Notes: a model not told the origin generated them from the letters alone. DNA of 64,000 nucleotides from Longispora sp040681875 (GCF_040681875.1 NZ_JBFAZP010000006.1:558001-622000); one strand, 5' to 3'; shown: positions 7,365 through 16,262, numbered from the stretch's first letter. A program made the numbers and translations.

Positions 7365-8876
7365 GTGACCACGCTCGCCCTCGCCGACACCGACCCGGCA
7401 GAACTTCCCGTCGACGCGATCGTCGTCGGTGTGTACAGCGACGCGGACCCCGCGGCGGCTCCTCTCCTCGCCCAGGGCGCCGAGGGCGTCGACGCCGCGT
7501 TCGACGGCAAGCTGGCCGCCACCTTCGCCCTGCTGGGCGCGACCGGTGCCGTCGGTGAGGTCACCAAGCTCGCGTCGCTCGGCGCGACCACCGCCCCGGT
7601 CGTCGTCGCGGTCGGCCTCGGCACCGCCGGCCCGGCCCCGGCCGAGACGCTGCGCCGGGCCGCCGGTGCCGCCGTGCGCGCCCTGACCGGTACCGCGAAG
7701 GTCGCCCTGGCCCTGCCGGGCCTGTCGGAGGAGGACGGCGGACTGCGCGCGGTCGCGGAGGGCGCGCTGCTCGGCGCGTACCGGTTCGCCGGCTACAAGT
7801 CCAAGCCGGCCCCCAAGGCCACGGTCTCGCAGGTCACCGTGCTCGTCACCGACGCCGCCGACAAGGAGGCCAAGGCCGAGCTGAAGCGGGCCGTGATCGT
7901 CACCGACGCCGTGGCGCTGGCCCGCGACCTGGTGAACACCGCCCCGAACGAGCTGCGCCCGCCGTCGTTCGCCGACCTGGCGACCGCGGCCGCGAAGAAG
8001 GCCGGCCTCGAGGTCGAGGTGCTCGACGAGAAGGCGCTGCGCAAGGGCGGCTACGGCGGCATCCTGGCCGTCGGCGAGGGCTCGGAGGCCAAGCCGCGCC
8101 TGGTCCGGATCTCCTACAAGCACAAGTCGGCGAAGAAGAAGATCGCGCTGGTCGGCAAGGGCATCACCTTCGACACCGGCGGCGTGTCCATCAAGCCGGC
8201 CGCCGGCATGTGGGAGATGAAGAGCGACATGGGCGGGGCGGCCGCCGTGATCGCCACGATGATCGCGATCGCCGCGCTCAAGCCCAAGGTCGAGGTCGTC
8301 GCCTACACGCCGATGGCGGAGAACATGGCTTCGGGTACGGCGTACCGGCCGGGCGACATCGTCACCATGTACGGCGGCACGAAGGTCGAGGTGCTCAACA
8401 CCGACGCCGAGGGCCGGATGATCCTGGGCGACGCCATCGCGCGGGCCTGCGAGGACGGGCCGCAGTACCTGCTGGAGACGTCCACGCTCACCGGCGGCCA
8501 GGTCATCTCGCTCGGCAAGCGGGTGCACGGCCTGATGGGTACCCCCGAGCTGTGCGCGCGGGTCCAGGCGGCCGGCGACCGGGTCGGCGAGCAGGGCTGG
8601 ACGATGCCGCTGCCGGACGACATCAAGAAGAACATGGAGTCCGACATCGCCGACATCCTCCAGGTTTCGGCGGGTATGGACCGGGGTGGCCACATGCTGC
8701 AGGGCGGCATCTTCCTGTCGGCCTTCGTCACCGAGGGCGTCGAGTTCGCGCACATCGACGTGGCGGGCCCGTCCTACCACTCGGGCGAGCCGTACGGCTA
8801 CATCGCCAAGGGCGGCACGGGCGTGCCGGTCCGGACGCTGATCGAGAGCGTCGAGGACATCGCGCGCAACGGCTAG
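7365..8876 (+). CDS. pepA: Leucyl aminopeptidase (M17)
   Basis: This cytosolic, dizinc, hexameric aminopeptidase removes N-terminal residues, and in some bacteria also binds DNA. The 503-residue product has the M17 metal and active-site motifs KGITFDTGGVSIKP and NTDAEGRMILGDA in the C-terminal catalytic domain, and a divergent N-terminal macro-like domain typical of the family. The GTG start at 7365 has GGAG 6 nt upstream. It is convergent with the small gene at 8902. Confidence 0.95.
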   Translation: MTTLALADTDPAELPVDAIVVGVYSDADPAAAPLLAQGAEGVDAAFDGKLAATFALLGATGAVGEVTKLASLGATTAPVVVAVGLGTAGPAPAETLRRAAGAAVRALTGTAKVALALPGLSEEDGGLRAVAEGALLGAYRFAGYKSKPAPKATVSQVTVLVTDAADKEAKAELKRAVIVTDAVALARDLVNTAPNELRPPSFADLATAAAKKAGLEVEVLDEKALRKGGYGGILAVGEGSEAKPRLVRISYKHKSAKKKIALVGKGITFDTGGVSIKPAAGMWEMKSDMGGAAAVIATMIAIAALKPKVEVVAYTPMAENMASGTAYRPGDIVTMYGGTKVEVLNTDAEGRMILGDAIARACEDGPQYLLETSTLTGGQVISLGKRVHGLMGTPELCARVQAAGDRVGEQGWTMPLPDDIKKNMESDIADILQVSAGMDRGGHMLQGGIFLSAFVTEGVEFAHIDVAGPSYHSGEPYGYIAKGGTGVPVRTLIESVEDIARNG

Positions 8877-8901
8877 TCCCCGCAGCACGGCCCGGGGCCT
8901 C

Positions 8902-9228
8902 CTACAGGCCCTGGGCCTTGCGCCGCGCGTTGAACTCCCGCATCCGGCCCGGATACCCGACCTTCGTCACCTCGTACAGCGGGATGGCGAGTTCGTTGGC
9001 GAGCCGGCCGGCCGCGTCGGGCCCGGTCACCCGCCGACGGGTCCACTCACCGTCGTGGGCGATCAGCATGACGGTGGTCTCCGTGACGGTGGTCCTCGGC
9101 TCCAGGTACGCCTCGACGCCCTGCCGGGACCGCGCCCACTCGCGCAGGTGCGTCAGGTCGGCGTTGACCGCGGCCTTGTCGGCCATCCGGTCCCCGTCGG
9201 GCTTGCGGTTCCGCCGAAACCACCCCAC
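8902..9228 (-). CDS. Conserved hypothetical protein (108 aa)
   Basis: This is a short basic-start protein ((M)GWFRRNRKPDGDRM) with a beta-strand-rich middle (TTVTETTVMLIAHDGEWTRR) and an amphipathic C-terminus ending REFNARRKAQGL. I recognise it as the kind of small actinobacterial protein often found with this gene order but know no function. The GTG at 9228 is preferred because AGAGG lies 8 nt upstream and the start gives a compact protein. Extending to 9420 adds a low-confidence tail that overlaps the promoter region of lpdA. Confidence 0.65.
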   Translation of the reverse strand: MGWFRRNRKPDGDRMADKAAVNADLTHLREWARSRQGVEAYLEPRTTVTETTVMLIAHDGEWTRRRVTGPDAAGRLANELAIPLYEVTKVGYPGRMREFNARRKAQGL

Positions 9229-9448
9229 CGCTGTTTCCTCTCTCGTCCGTGCCGGAAAGCCTACCGCCGAATCGACCGCGCGCCATATATCGTCCAGCGG
9301 CCCCGCCGCCTCGGCAACCACGACGCGCCACCCGGCGCCGCGCCCGGGAAACGTGTGCTTGGGCACAGGAACCCACGGGTCGCTATGCGGGGACGCACCC
9401 TGAAGTGACAAGATGACCACGGAACTGCTGAGTCTTCTAGGAGATCAC

Positions 9449-10825
9449 GTGAGCGACGGTTACGACGTAGTAATCCTCGGCGGCGGCAGCGGGGGCTACG
9501 CGTGCGCGTTGCGTGCCGCTCAGCTCGGCCTGACCGTGGCACTGATCGAGAAGGACAAGGTCGGCGGCACGTGTCTGCACCGTGGCTGCATCCCGACCAA
9601 GGCGCTGCTGCACGCCGGTGAGATCGCCGACTCCGCGCGGCACTCCGAGGACTTCGGCATCAAGGCCACCCTCGAGGGCGTGGACATGCCCGGCGTCAAC
9701 AAGTACAAGGACGACGTCGTCGCCAAGCTGTACAAGGGCCTGCAGGGTCTGATCAAGTCCTCGAAGATCGACTACATCGAGGGCGCCGGCACGCTGGTCG
9801 CGCCGAACACGATCGAGGTCGCCGGCCGCCGGGTCACCGGCAAGAACATCGTGCTCGCCACCGGGTCGTACTCGAAGACGATCCCCGGTCTGGACCTCGA
9901 CGGCGAGAAGGTCCTCGCCTCCGAGCACGCGCTGAACCTCCAGAAGGTCCCGACCTCCGCGATCGTGCTGGGCGGCGGCGTCATCGGCGTCGAGTTCGCC
10001 TCCGCGTGGAAGTCGCTGGGCGCCGAGGTCACCATCGTCGAGGCCCTGCCCCGGCTCGTGGCCGCCGAGGACCCGGACATCTCCAAGCAGCTCGAGCGGA
10101 CCTTCCGCAAGCGCGGCATCGGCTTCAAGGTCGGCAAGCCGTTCGAGAAGCTCGAGAAGACCGCCACCGGCGTGAAGGTGACGATCGCGGGCGGCGAGAC
10201 CCTCGAGGCCGAGCTGCTGCTCGTCGCCGTCGGGCGTGGTCCGGCCACCGCGAACATCGGGTACGAGGCCCAGGGCATCACCATGGACCGCGGCTTCGTC
10301 CTCACCGACGAGCGCCTCAAGACCAACGTCGCGGGGGTGTACGCGGTCGGCGACATCGTCCCCGGCCTGCAGCTCGCGCACCGCGGCTTCCAGCAGGGCA
10401 TCTTCGTGGCCGAGGACATCGCGGGCCTCAACCCGCCGGTGATCGACGAGTCGGGCATCCCGCGCGTCACCTACTCGGACCCCGAGGTCGCCTCGATGGG
10501 CCTCAACGAGGACAAGGCCAAGGAGCGGTACGGCTCGGACAAGATCGAGACGTACAACTACAACCTCGGCGGCAACGGCAAGAGCCAGATCCTCAAGACC
10601 CAGGGCTTCATCAAGTTGGTACGCGTGACCGACGGCCCCGTCGTGGGTATCCACATGGTGGGCGCCCGGGTCGGCGAGCTCATCGGCGAGGCCCAGCTGA
10701 TCTACAACTGGGAGGCGTACCCGGCCGAGGTCGCCCAGCTCGTCCACGGTCACCCGACCCAGAACGAGGCGCTCGGCGAGGCCTTCCTGGCCCTGGCCGG
10801 CAAGCCCCTGCACGCGCACGCCTAA
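9449..10825 (+). CDS. lpdA: Dihydrolipoamide dehydrogenase (E3)
   Basis: E3 reoxidises dihydrolipoyl groups of 2-oxoacid dehydrogenase complexes (and the glycine cleavage H protein) using FAD and NAD. The 458-residue product has the N-terminal FAD motif GGGSGGYACA, the redox pair Cys42/Cys47 in GGTCLHRGCIPT, a second nucleotide-binding GGGVIGVEFAS, and the C-terminal His435-Glu440 active-site dyad in HPTQNEALGE. GTG 9449 is chosen over the ATG at 9413 because AGGAG lies 5 nt upstream and the protein then starts at the FAD strand. The E2 gene follows 30 nt later, a probable operon. Confidence 0.95.
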   Translation: MSDGYDVVILGGGSGGYACALRAAQLGLTVALIEKDKVGGTCLHRGCIPTKALLHAGEIADSARHSEDFGIKATLEGVDMPGVNKYKDDVVAKLYKGLQGLIKSSKIDYIEGAGTLVAPNTIEVAGRRVTGKNIVLATGSYSKTIPGLDLDGEKVLASEHALNLQKVPTSAIVLGGGVIGVEFASAWKSLGAEVTIVEALPRLVAAEDPDISKQLERTFRKRGIGFKVGKPFEKLEKTATGVKVTIAGGETLEAELLLVAVGRGPATANIGYEAQGITMDRGFVLTDERLKTNVAGVYAVGDIVPGLQLAHRGFQQGIFVAEDIAGLNPPVIDESGIPRVTYSDPEVASMGLNEDKAKERYGSDKIETYNYNLGGNGKSQILKTQGFIKLVRVTDGPVVGIHMVGARVGELIGEAQLIYNWEAYPAEVAQLVHGHPTQNEALGEAFLALAGKPLHAHA

Positions 10826-10855
10826 GAGAAGAACCTTACGAGGGAGTCGAACGAG

Positions 10856-12661
10856 ATGCCGGTCTCGGTAACCATGCCCGCTCTCGGTGAGAGTGTCACC
10901 GAGGGCACCATCACCCGCTGGTTGAAGCAGGAGGGGGAGCGGGTAGAGGCCGACGAGCCGCTGCTCGAGGTGTCCACCGACAAGGTCGACACCGAGATTC
11001 CCTCCCCGGTCGCCGGGGTTGTCGCCCGTATCGTCGTCGCCGAGGACGAGACCGTCCCCGTCGGCGCCGAGCTCGCTGTGATCGCCGGGGACGGCGAGAC
11101 GGTCGAGGCCGCCCCGGCGGCCCCCGCCGCTGCCGCCCCGGCCCCCGTGGCGGAGGCCCCGGCCCCGGCCGCGGCCCCCGCGCCGGTCGCCGCCCCGGCT
11201 CCCGCGGCCCCGGCCGCCCCCGCCGCTCCGGCGCAGGGCACCGAGGTCACGATGCCGCTGCTCGGCGAGTCCGTCACCGAGGGCACGGTCACCCGCTGGC
11301 TGAAGCTGGTCGGCGAGACCGTCGAGGCCGACGAGCCGCTGCTCGAGGTCTCCACGGACAAGGTCGACACCGAGATCCCGTCGCCGGTCGCCGGCACGGT
11401 GCTGGAGATCCGCGTCGAGGAGGACGAGACGGTGCCGGTCGGCTCCGTGCTCGCCGTCATCGGCGCGGCGGGTGCCGCTCCGGCCGCCCCCGCTCCGGCG
11501 GCTCCCGCGCCCGCCCCGGTGGTCGCCACCCCGGCGCCGGTCGCGCCCGCCCCGGTGGCTCCGGCCCCCGTGGCGCCGGCTCCGGTCCAGCCCGCCCCGG
11601 TCGCCCCGGCCCCGGTCGCGGCCACCCCGGCTCCGGCCGCTCCGGCTGCTCCCGCCGCGTCCGCTCCGGCTCCGGCCCGGCCCGCGCCCGCCGCGCAGAA
11701 CGGCGCGGACGAGAGCAACAACGGCTACGTCACCCCGCTGGTCCGCAAGCTGGCCGGCGAGCACGGCATCGACCTGGCGTCGCTGTCGGGCACCGGCGTC
11801 GGCGGCCGGATCCGCAAGCAGGACGTGCAGGACGCGATCGAGAAGGCCAAGGCCAACGCGCCGGCCCCGGTGGCAGCCGCTGTCGCCGCGCCGGCCGCCG
11901 GTACCCAGGCGTCCAAGCCCGTCGCCGCCCCCAGCCCGCTGCGGGGCAGCACGGTCAAGATGTCGCGGCTGCGCGCGCTCGTCGCGAAGCGGATGGTCGA
12001 GTCCCTGCAGGTCGCGGCCCAGCTCACCACGGTCGTCGAGGTGGACGTCACCCGGATCGCCAAGCTGCGCCAGCAGGCCAAGGCCGAGTTCCAGGCCCGG
12101 CACGGCGTGAAGCTGTCGTTCCTGCCGTTCTTCTCGCTGGCCGCCGTCGAGGCGCTCCAGATCCACCCGGTCGTCAACGCCAAGATCGACGAGGCCGCCG
12201 GCACCATCACGTACCCGGAGGCCGAGCACCTCGGCATGGCCGTGGACACCGAGAAGGGCCTCATGGTCCCGGTGGTCAAGAACGCGGGCGACCTGAACCT
12301 CGCCGGGTTCGCGCGCCGGATCGCCGACATCGCGGAGCGGACCCGCTCCAACAAGGTCACCCCGGACGAACTGTCCGGCGGCACGTTCACGCTGACCAAC
12401 ACGGGTAGCCGGGGCGCGCTGTTCGACACGCCGATCATCAACCAGCCGCAGTCGGCGATCCTCGGCACCGGCGCCGTCGTCAAGCGCGCCGTCGTCGTGA
12501 CCGACCCGGACCTGGGCGAGATCATCGTGCCCCGGTCGATGGTGTACCTGGCCCTGTCCTACGACCACCGCCTGGTGGACGGCGCGGACGCGGCCCGGTT
12601 CCTGGTGACCATGAAGGAGCGGCTGGAGGCCGGCAACTTCGAGGCGGACCTCGGTCTGTAG
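10856..12661 (+). CDS. sucB: Dihydrolipoamide acyltransferase (E2) with two lipoyl domains
   Basis: This is the E2 core of a 2-oxoacid dehydrogenase complex (2-oxoglutarate and/or pyruvate; in mycobacteria the ortholog DlaT serves PDH). Of 601 residues, 1-76 and about 128-203 are lipoyl domains with modified Lys43 and Lys169 in STDKVDTE. Long Ala/Pro linkers (85-127, 205-280) join them. Residues 291-328 are the E3-binding domain and 366-601 the catalytic domain, with His571 and Asp575 in DHRLVDG. The ATG follows an AAGGAG-like stretch in the 30-nt gap after lpdA. lipB and lipA nearby provide the cofactor. Which E1 it partners cannot be decided here. Confidence 0.93.
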   Translation: MPVSVTMPALGESVTEGTITRWLKQEGERVEADEPLLEVSTDKVDTEIPSPVAGVVARIVVAEDETVPVGAELAVIAGDGETVEAAPAAPAAAAPAPVAEAPAPAAAPAPVAAPAPAAPAAPAAPAQGTEVTMPLLGESVTEGTVTRWLKLVGETVEADEPLLEVSTDKVDTEIPSPVAGTVLEIRVEEDETVPVGSVLAVIGAAGAAPAAPAPAAPAPAPVVATPAPVAPAPVAPAPVAPAPVQPAPVAPAPVAATPAPAAPAAPAASAPAPARPAPAAQNGADESNNGYVTPLVRKLAGEHGIDLASLSGTGVGGRIRKQDVQDAIEKAKANAPAPVAAAVAAPAAGTQASKPVAAPSPLRGSTVKMSRLRALVAKRMVESLQVAAQLTTVVEVDVTRIAKLRQQAKAEFQARHGVKLSFLPFFSLAAVEALQIHPVVNAKIDEAAGTITYPEAEHLGMAVDTEKGLMVPVVKNAGDLNLAGFARRIADIAERTRSNKVTPDELSGGTFTLTNTGSRGALFDTPIINQPQSAILGTGAVVKRAVVVTDPDLGEIIVPRSMVYLALSYDHRLVDGADAARFLVTMKERLEAGNFEADLGL

Positions 12662-12730
12662 TACCCGGCTCGGGGGTCCGCTCCCGAACCTGGCACGGCG
12701 GCACACCCGCCGTGCCACCTGAACCACGGA

Positions 12731-12762
12731 AAGCGGCGGGTCCCACTCGGGGCCCGCCGCTT
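12731..12762 (+). terminator. Hairpin downstream of sucB
   Basis: The inverted repeat AAGCGGCGGGTCCC / GGGGCCCGCCGCTT (14 bp with one G-U, 4-nt loop) forms a stable hairpin 70 nt after the sucB stop codon. Its right arm is repeated twice more downstream. Confidence 0.65.
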
Positions 12763-12842
12763 CCGCGTGCTCGGGGTCCCACCGGACCCGCCGCTTCCGC
12801 GTGCTCGGGGTCCCACGGGGCCCGCCGCTTCTCTATGCTCGG
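12753..12842. repeat. 34-bp direct repeat carrying copies of a terminator arm
   Basis: Two exact 30-nt copies (12753-12782 and 12787-12816) and a partial third copy (12821-12842) recur at a 34-bp period. Each begins CCCGCCGCTT, the right arm of the sucB hairpin. The third copy ends in the predicted promoter of the next gene. Confidence 0.85.
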
Positions 12843-12845
12843 ATG

Positions 12846-13184
12846 ATGGATCTTGACGGGCGGGTGTTCCGGGCCGTGGCGGACGTGGTCGGCGGCGACG
12901 TCGGCACGGACACCGTTTTCGAGTACCACCAGGACGGCGATCTCGTCTGGGCCCGCTACTCGGGCGGCTCGATCCGCCTGGGCCACCTGGTCGGCACCCG
13001 CGACGGCGACACCCTGGACTTCCGGTACAGCCAGCTGACCACCGACGGCCGCACCGACGCCGGACACTGCGTGGCCCGCGTGGAGGCGCTCCCCGACGGC
13101 CGGCTCCGGTTGCACGAGGAGTGGGCGTGGGAGTCGCGCGAGGGCTCGGGCACCAGCGTCGTGGAGTCCGAACCCGTCCGCTAG
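12846..13184 (+). CDS. Small beta-rich conserved protein, often annotated N-acetylglutamate synthase-like
   Basis: The 112-residue product belongs to a family of short repetitive beta-strand proteins recognisable by FEYHQDGDLVWARYSGG and a following GxLxG-type strand. Databases often carry the label N-acetylglutamate synthase for these, but the protein is far too small and lacks a GNAT motif, so I do not accept that function. ATG 12846 is preferred over the adjacent ATG 12843 because TATGCT lies exactly 6 nt upstream, matching other leaderless genes here. Its promoter overlaps the repeat array. Confidence 0.75.
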   Translation: MDLDGRVFRAVADVVGGDVGTDTVFEYHQDGDLVWARYSGGSIRLGHLVGTRDGDTLDFRYSQLTTDGRTDAGHCVARVEALPDGRLRLHEEWAWESREGSGTSVVESEPVR

Positions 13185-13253
13185 CCCGGCGGGGACGGTC
13201 CGGCCTGGCCGGAGACGGTCCGGTCCCGGTCGGGCGGTGCGACAATGGGCCGC

Positions 13254-14153
13254 ATGCGGGTACTCATGTCCGGCGCGTCCGGTTTCCTCGGCACGGCCCT
13301 GTCACACCACCTCACGGCGCACGGCCACGAGGTGACCCGGCTGGTCCGCCGGCCGGTGCAGGCGCCCGACGAGTCGCGCTGGGACCCGTACGCGGAGGTG
13401 CTCGACCTCGGCACCCCCGACGCGGTGGTGAACCTGTCCGGCGCCGGCGTGGGCGACCGCCGGTGGAGCCGCTCCTACAAGCACACCATCCGGCACAGCC
13501 GGGTCGAGCCGACGGCCGTGCTGGCCCGCGCCGTGGCCGCCGCCCCCGTGCCGCCGAAGGTGATGCTCAGCGCCTCCGGGATCGGCTTCTACGGCGACAC
13601 CGGCGACCGGCTGGTCACCGAGGACTCCCCGCTCGGCGAGGGCTTCCTCCAGGAGGTGTGCCGGGCCTGGGAGGCGGCGACCCGGCCGGCCGAGGACGCG
13701 GGCGTGCGGGTGGCGCACCTGCGGACCGGGCTGGTGCTGTCGGGGGACGGCGGGCTGCTGCCCCGGATGTTGCCGCTGTTCCGGGCCGGGGTCGGGGGCC
13801 GATTGGGTTCGGGGAAGCAGTACATGCCGTGGATCACGTTGGCGGACTGGCTGGGCGCGGCCACGTTCCTGCTGGACGCGGCGGTACACGGCCCGGTCAA
13901 CATGGTCGGCCCGGCCCCCGTCACGAACGCCGAGTTCACGAAGGAGCTGGCCGCCGCGCTGCACCGGCCGGCGGTGCTGCCCGCCCCGTCGGTGGGGCTC
14001 CGACTGGTACTGGGCGAGTTCAGCTCCGAGGTGCTGACCGGCCAGCGGGCGATGCCGGAGGCCCTGACGACGGCCGGCTACACGTTCGAGCACACGACGC
14101 TGCCGTCCGCGCTGCACTGGGCTTTGGGCGACTCGGGACCTACTGGAGCTTGA
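13254..14153 (+). CDS. TIGR01777 family NAD(P)-dependent epimerase
   Basis: This 299-residue extended short-chain dehydrogenase-like protein starts with a Rossmann motif (SGASGFLGTAL) and contains the family blocks GDRRWSRSYK and SASGIGFYGDTGD. The substrate is unknown. It occupies the place of Rv2216 next to dlaT in mycobacteria. ATG 13254 is chosen because GACAAT lies 7 nt upstream and the Rossmann strand then begins at residue 1; 13245 is an alternative. Its 3' end overlaps the convergent gene by 14 bp, so the last codons are read on both strands. Confidence 0.88.
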   Translation: MRVLMSGASGFLGTALSHHLTAHGHEVTRLVRRPVQAPDESRWDPYAEVLDLGTPDAVVNLSGAGVGDRRWSRSYKHTIRHSRVEPTAVLARAVAAAPVPPKVMLSASGIGFYGDTGDRLVTEDSPLGEGFLQEVCRAWEAATRPAEDAGVRVAHLRTGLVLSGDGGLLPRMLPLFRAGVGGRLGSGKQYMPWITLADWLGAATFLLDAAVHGPVNMVGPAPVTNAEFTKELAAALHRPAVLPAPSVGLRLVLGEFSSEVLTGQRAMPEALTTAGYTFEHTTLPSALHWALGDSGPTGA

Positions 14154-14697
14154 CCTTGACTCCGCCGGAGAACAGCGAGTCGTGCAGTTCCAGGCTCAGC
14201 AGTTGGCCGTCCTTGGGAATGTCGAAGACGATGACTCCGGCGACCTCGTTGCCCGGATTGATTTCCGTGTACCACACCGAGTCGCCATCGGAATTGGCGT
14301 AGAGGCTGGCGGAGGAGTCGGTTGAATAGCGCGCGTTGTTCGCTCCGAATCCCTTCTGGTTGCTGTCGGACATCGTCTGGGGCTTGTTTCCGATGTTCTT
14401 CACAGAAAGGGTCACCAGACAGAACTGCCCCTGGGCCCGCTTGTTGAGATATTCGCCGCCGACCTCGCCCACTCCGCATTCGACCTTCTTGACGACGAAC
14501 TCGAACTTGCCGTCCCTGACCGGCGTGCCGATGCTGGGTGGCGGCTGAGCTGGGGCCTTGGTCGCCGCTGGCGCGGCGACGGCGGCCGAGGGCTGATTCG
14601 CGGCTGTGGCGACAGCCTGCGCGGCGAATCCCATACTGAGCAGTGCGGCGCAGGACAGCACGACAACGTGCCGTATTCCGATCGCGGTCATCGTCAT
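14140..14697 (-). CDS. Secreted DUF4352-type protein
   Basis: This 185-residue protein has a signal peptide (about 1-33, hydrophobic VVVLSCAALLSMGFAAQAVA), an Ala/Pro linker, and a C-terminal immunoglobulin-like domain of the DUF4352 type: GKFEFVVKKVECG, QGQFCLVTLSVKNIGN and a strand pair ending GGVKVKLQ. Two cysteines in the domain could form a disulfide. It lacks a lipobox, so it is probably secreted or held at the envelope. Codons are less extreme in GC than neighbours, hinting at a more recent arrival. It overlaps the convergent epimerase gene by 14 bp. Confidence 0.85.
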   Translation of the reverse strand: MTMTAIGIRHVVVLSCAALLSMGFAAQAVATAANQPSAAVAAPAATKAPAQPPPSIGTPVRDGKFEFVVKKVECGVGEVGGEYLNKRAQGQFCLVTLSVKNIGNKPQTMSDSNQKGFGANNARYSTDSSASLYANSDGDSVWYTEINPGNEVAGVIVFDIPKDGQLLSLELHDSLFSGGVKVKLQ

Positions 14698-14769
14698 CTC
14701 GATTCGCGTGCACGAGAAATGTGACCTGACACCGCGATTCTACAACTCGGCGATTGCCTGAGTATCGGA

Positions 14770-15870
14770 TCAATTCGAAGAAAGCAATGAACCGAGGGAT
14801 TCGATGGTCGCCAGAACGGTTGATGGCGCGCCCGCGCCCTCGACGAGCAGCAGCTGCCTGCGCACCCCTGTCACGGCCGCGCTCGCCCGGAGCCGCGCCG
14901 CGCACTCCTCCGCCGTCCCCACCGGACTGATCGCCAGCAGGTGCTCCAGGTACGCCGCCGGATCACGTCCGGTGCCGGGCACCAGGCGGACATAGTCGGC
15001 CGTGGACGCCAGCCAGCCCGGCATGGACTTCCGCAGCAGGTTCGGGTCCCCGACCAGGTGCGCCGACGCGTGCGGGGCGTCGTCGGGCCCACCGGCCGCG
15101 CGGTAGTACTCCAGAAGAGCGACCTTCGAAAGATCATCGTCGTGTACGCCGAGCAGCAGCGGCAGTCCCCGCGCCGCCGCCAGCGCCACGGTCCCCGGCG
15201 AGGTGGCCGCGACCCACACCGGCGCGCCACCCGCCCGGGCCACCGCACCCTCCCGGGCCACCGCACCCTCCCGGGCCACGGCACCCGCCCCGGCGACCCC
15301 GGCCACTCCGGCGGTCCCCCTCACAGCACCCGCCCCGGCCACTCCCCCGCCCACCGACAGCCCCAGGTCCACCGGCCGGAAGTCGAAGAACTCACCCGCT
15401 GCGGCCACCTTCCCGCCGAGCGCGTCGAGCAGCACGTCCAGCGCCTCGGGGAACCCGCGCTCGTACCGGGCCAGTCCGGTGCCGAACACCTCCAGGTCGA
15501 CCCACGGCCCACCCCGGGCCACCCCCAACCGGAACCGCCCCCCGGACACCGCGTCGAGCAGCAGCGCCTCCTCGGCGAGCGCGACCGGGTGCCGGTTGGA
15601 CAGGATCGCGGCGGCGGCGCCGAGGGCGATCGTGCACGTGCGGCCCAGCAGGTAGCCGGCGAGGGCGGGGGCGGAGGCGCACCGGCCGTACCGGATGAAG
15701 TGGTGTTCTGCCAGCCACACGCCGCCGAAGCCGGCCCGCTCGGCCGCGAGCGCGTAGCGGACGCAGTTGTCGAGGGCGTCCCGCGCGCTCTGGCCGGGAA
15801 ACTGCCCGGCCAGCAGAAAGATGTCCACCCCGGGGACGGCCCCCGGGGTGGACGGACGATCAGCAGTCAC
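14770..15870 (-). CDS. Luciferase-like (LLM) flavin-dependent oxidoreductase
   Basis: This 366-residue TIM-barrel oxidoreductase probably uses FMN or F420; the substrate is unknown. Family features are the N-terminal FLLAGQFPG strand, AEHHF, and GRFRLGVARGGPW. Around residues 195-240 it carries a Gly/Ala/Val low-complexity insert with AREGAV repeats, encoded by an 18-bp tandem repeat, just before APVWVAATSPGT. GTG 15870 is preferred because GGAG lies 4 nt upstream and it overlaps the upstream gene by 11 nt, implying coupling. A GTG at 15828, directly before the first barrel strand, is a real alternative. It is the third gene of a unit with a small SCO5389-like protein and a CooC-like ATPase. 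Confidence 0.82.
   Translation of the reverse strand: MTADRPSTPGAVPGVDIFLLAGQFPGQSARDALDNCVRYALAAERAGFGGVWLAEHHFIRYGRCASAPALAGYLLGRTCTIALGAAAAILSNRHPVALAEEALLLDAVSGGRFRLGVARGGPWVDLEVFGTGLARYERGFPEALDVLLDALGGKVAAAGEFFDFRPVDLGLSVGGGVAGAGAVRGTAGVAGVAGAGAVAREGAVAREGAVARAGGAPVWVAATSPGTVALAAARGLPLLLGVHDDDLSKVALLEYYRAAGGPDDAPHASAHLVGDPNLLRKSMPGWLASTADYVRLVPGTGRDPAAYLEHLLAISPVGTAEECAARLRASAAVTGVRRQLLLVEGAGAPSTVLATIESLGSLLSSN
15234..15287. repeat. 18-bp coding minisatellite inside the LLM oxidoreductase gene
   Basis: Two exact copies of an 18-bp unit (CCCGGGCCACCGCACCCT) and a third with two mismatches lie in frame. They encode the repeated AREGAV segment of the minus-strand gene. Confidence 0.9.
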
Positions 15871-16252
15871 GGAGCTCCGGCGACTGGTTGAGCAGCTGGC
15901 CGCGCGGCGAGACGAACGCCTGGTACCGGGCACCGTCCACGGCGGACGGCCGGAAGGCGGCGACCCGGTGGCAGTTCTGGAACGCCAGCTTCACGCCGAA
16001 GTGCCGCTCCAGGCCGCCCCGGATCGCGTCGGAGGCCAGGGCGCGCAGCAGCTGGCCGCGCTCGGCCTCGCTCGGCGGCGGGATCTCGTGGTCGGCCATC
16101 TCGGCCTCGCTGAGCCCGAGGTCGGCGACGACGCCGCTGACGATTTCCCACGCGTAGGGCAGGGAGACCCGGACACAGTCGACGAACTCCGCGTCGGTGA
16201 CCGCGCCGGACTCGGCGCGCTCGAGCAGGGCGGCGGGGACATCAAGGGACAT
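15860..16252 (-). CDS. SCO5389-like conserved actinobacterial protein (130 aa)
   Basis: The product starts MSLDVPAALLERAESG and ends with the striking tail RGQLLNQSPELRDC, whose last residue is Cys. I recall this pattern as the SCO5389 family of Streptomyces, which has no assigned function. It is largely helical and soluble, with DAIRGGLERHFGVKLAFQNC in the middle. AAGGAG lies 6 nt before the ATG. The gene begins 10 nt after the ATPase gene and overlaps the oxidoreductase gene by 11 nt, so the three are translated together. A C-terminal cysteine beside a CooC-like ATPase suggests a metal- or thiol-related role, which is inference only. Confidence 0.75.
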   Translation of the reverse strand: MSLDVPAALLERAESGAVTDAEFVDCVRVSLPYAWEIVSGVVADLGLSEAEMADHEIPPPSEAERGQLLRALASDAIRGGLERHFGVKLAFQNCHRVAAFRPSAVDGARYQAFVSPRGQLLNQSPELRDC

Positions 16253-16262
16253 AACGTGCTCC

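Noticed and set aside
9437..12727. Very long open frame antisense to lpdA and sucB (over 1000 codons)
   Set aside because: It is a GC-driven shadow frame; the plus-strand genes have full domain structure and clear starts, and the antisense translation is low-complexity Arg/Gly/Asp without any domain.
12846..13184. N-acetylglutamate synthase, the usual database name for this family
   Set aside because: The protein is 112 residues, lacks a GNAT acetyl-CoA motif and is strand-rich; the name appears to be a propagated misannotation.
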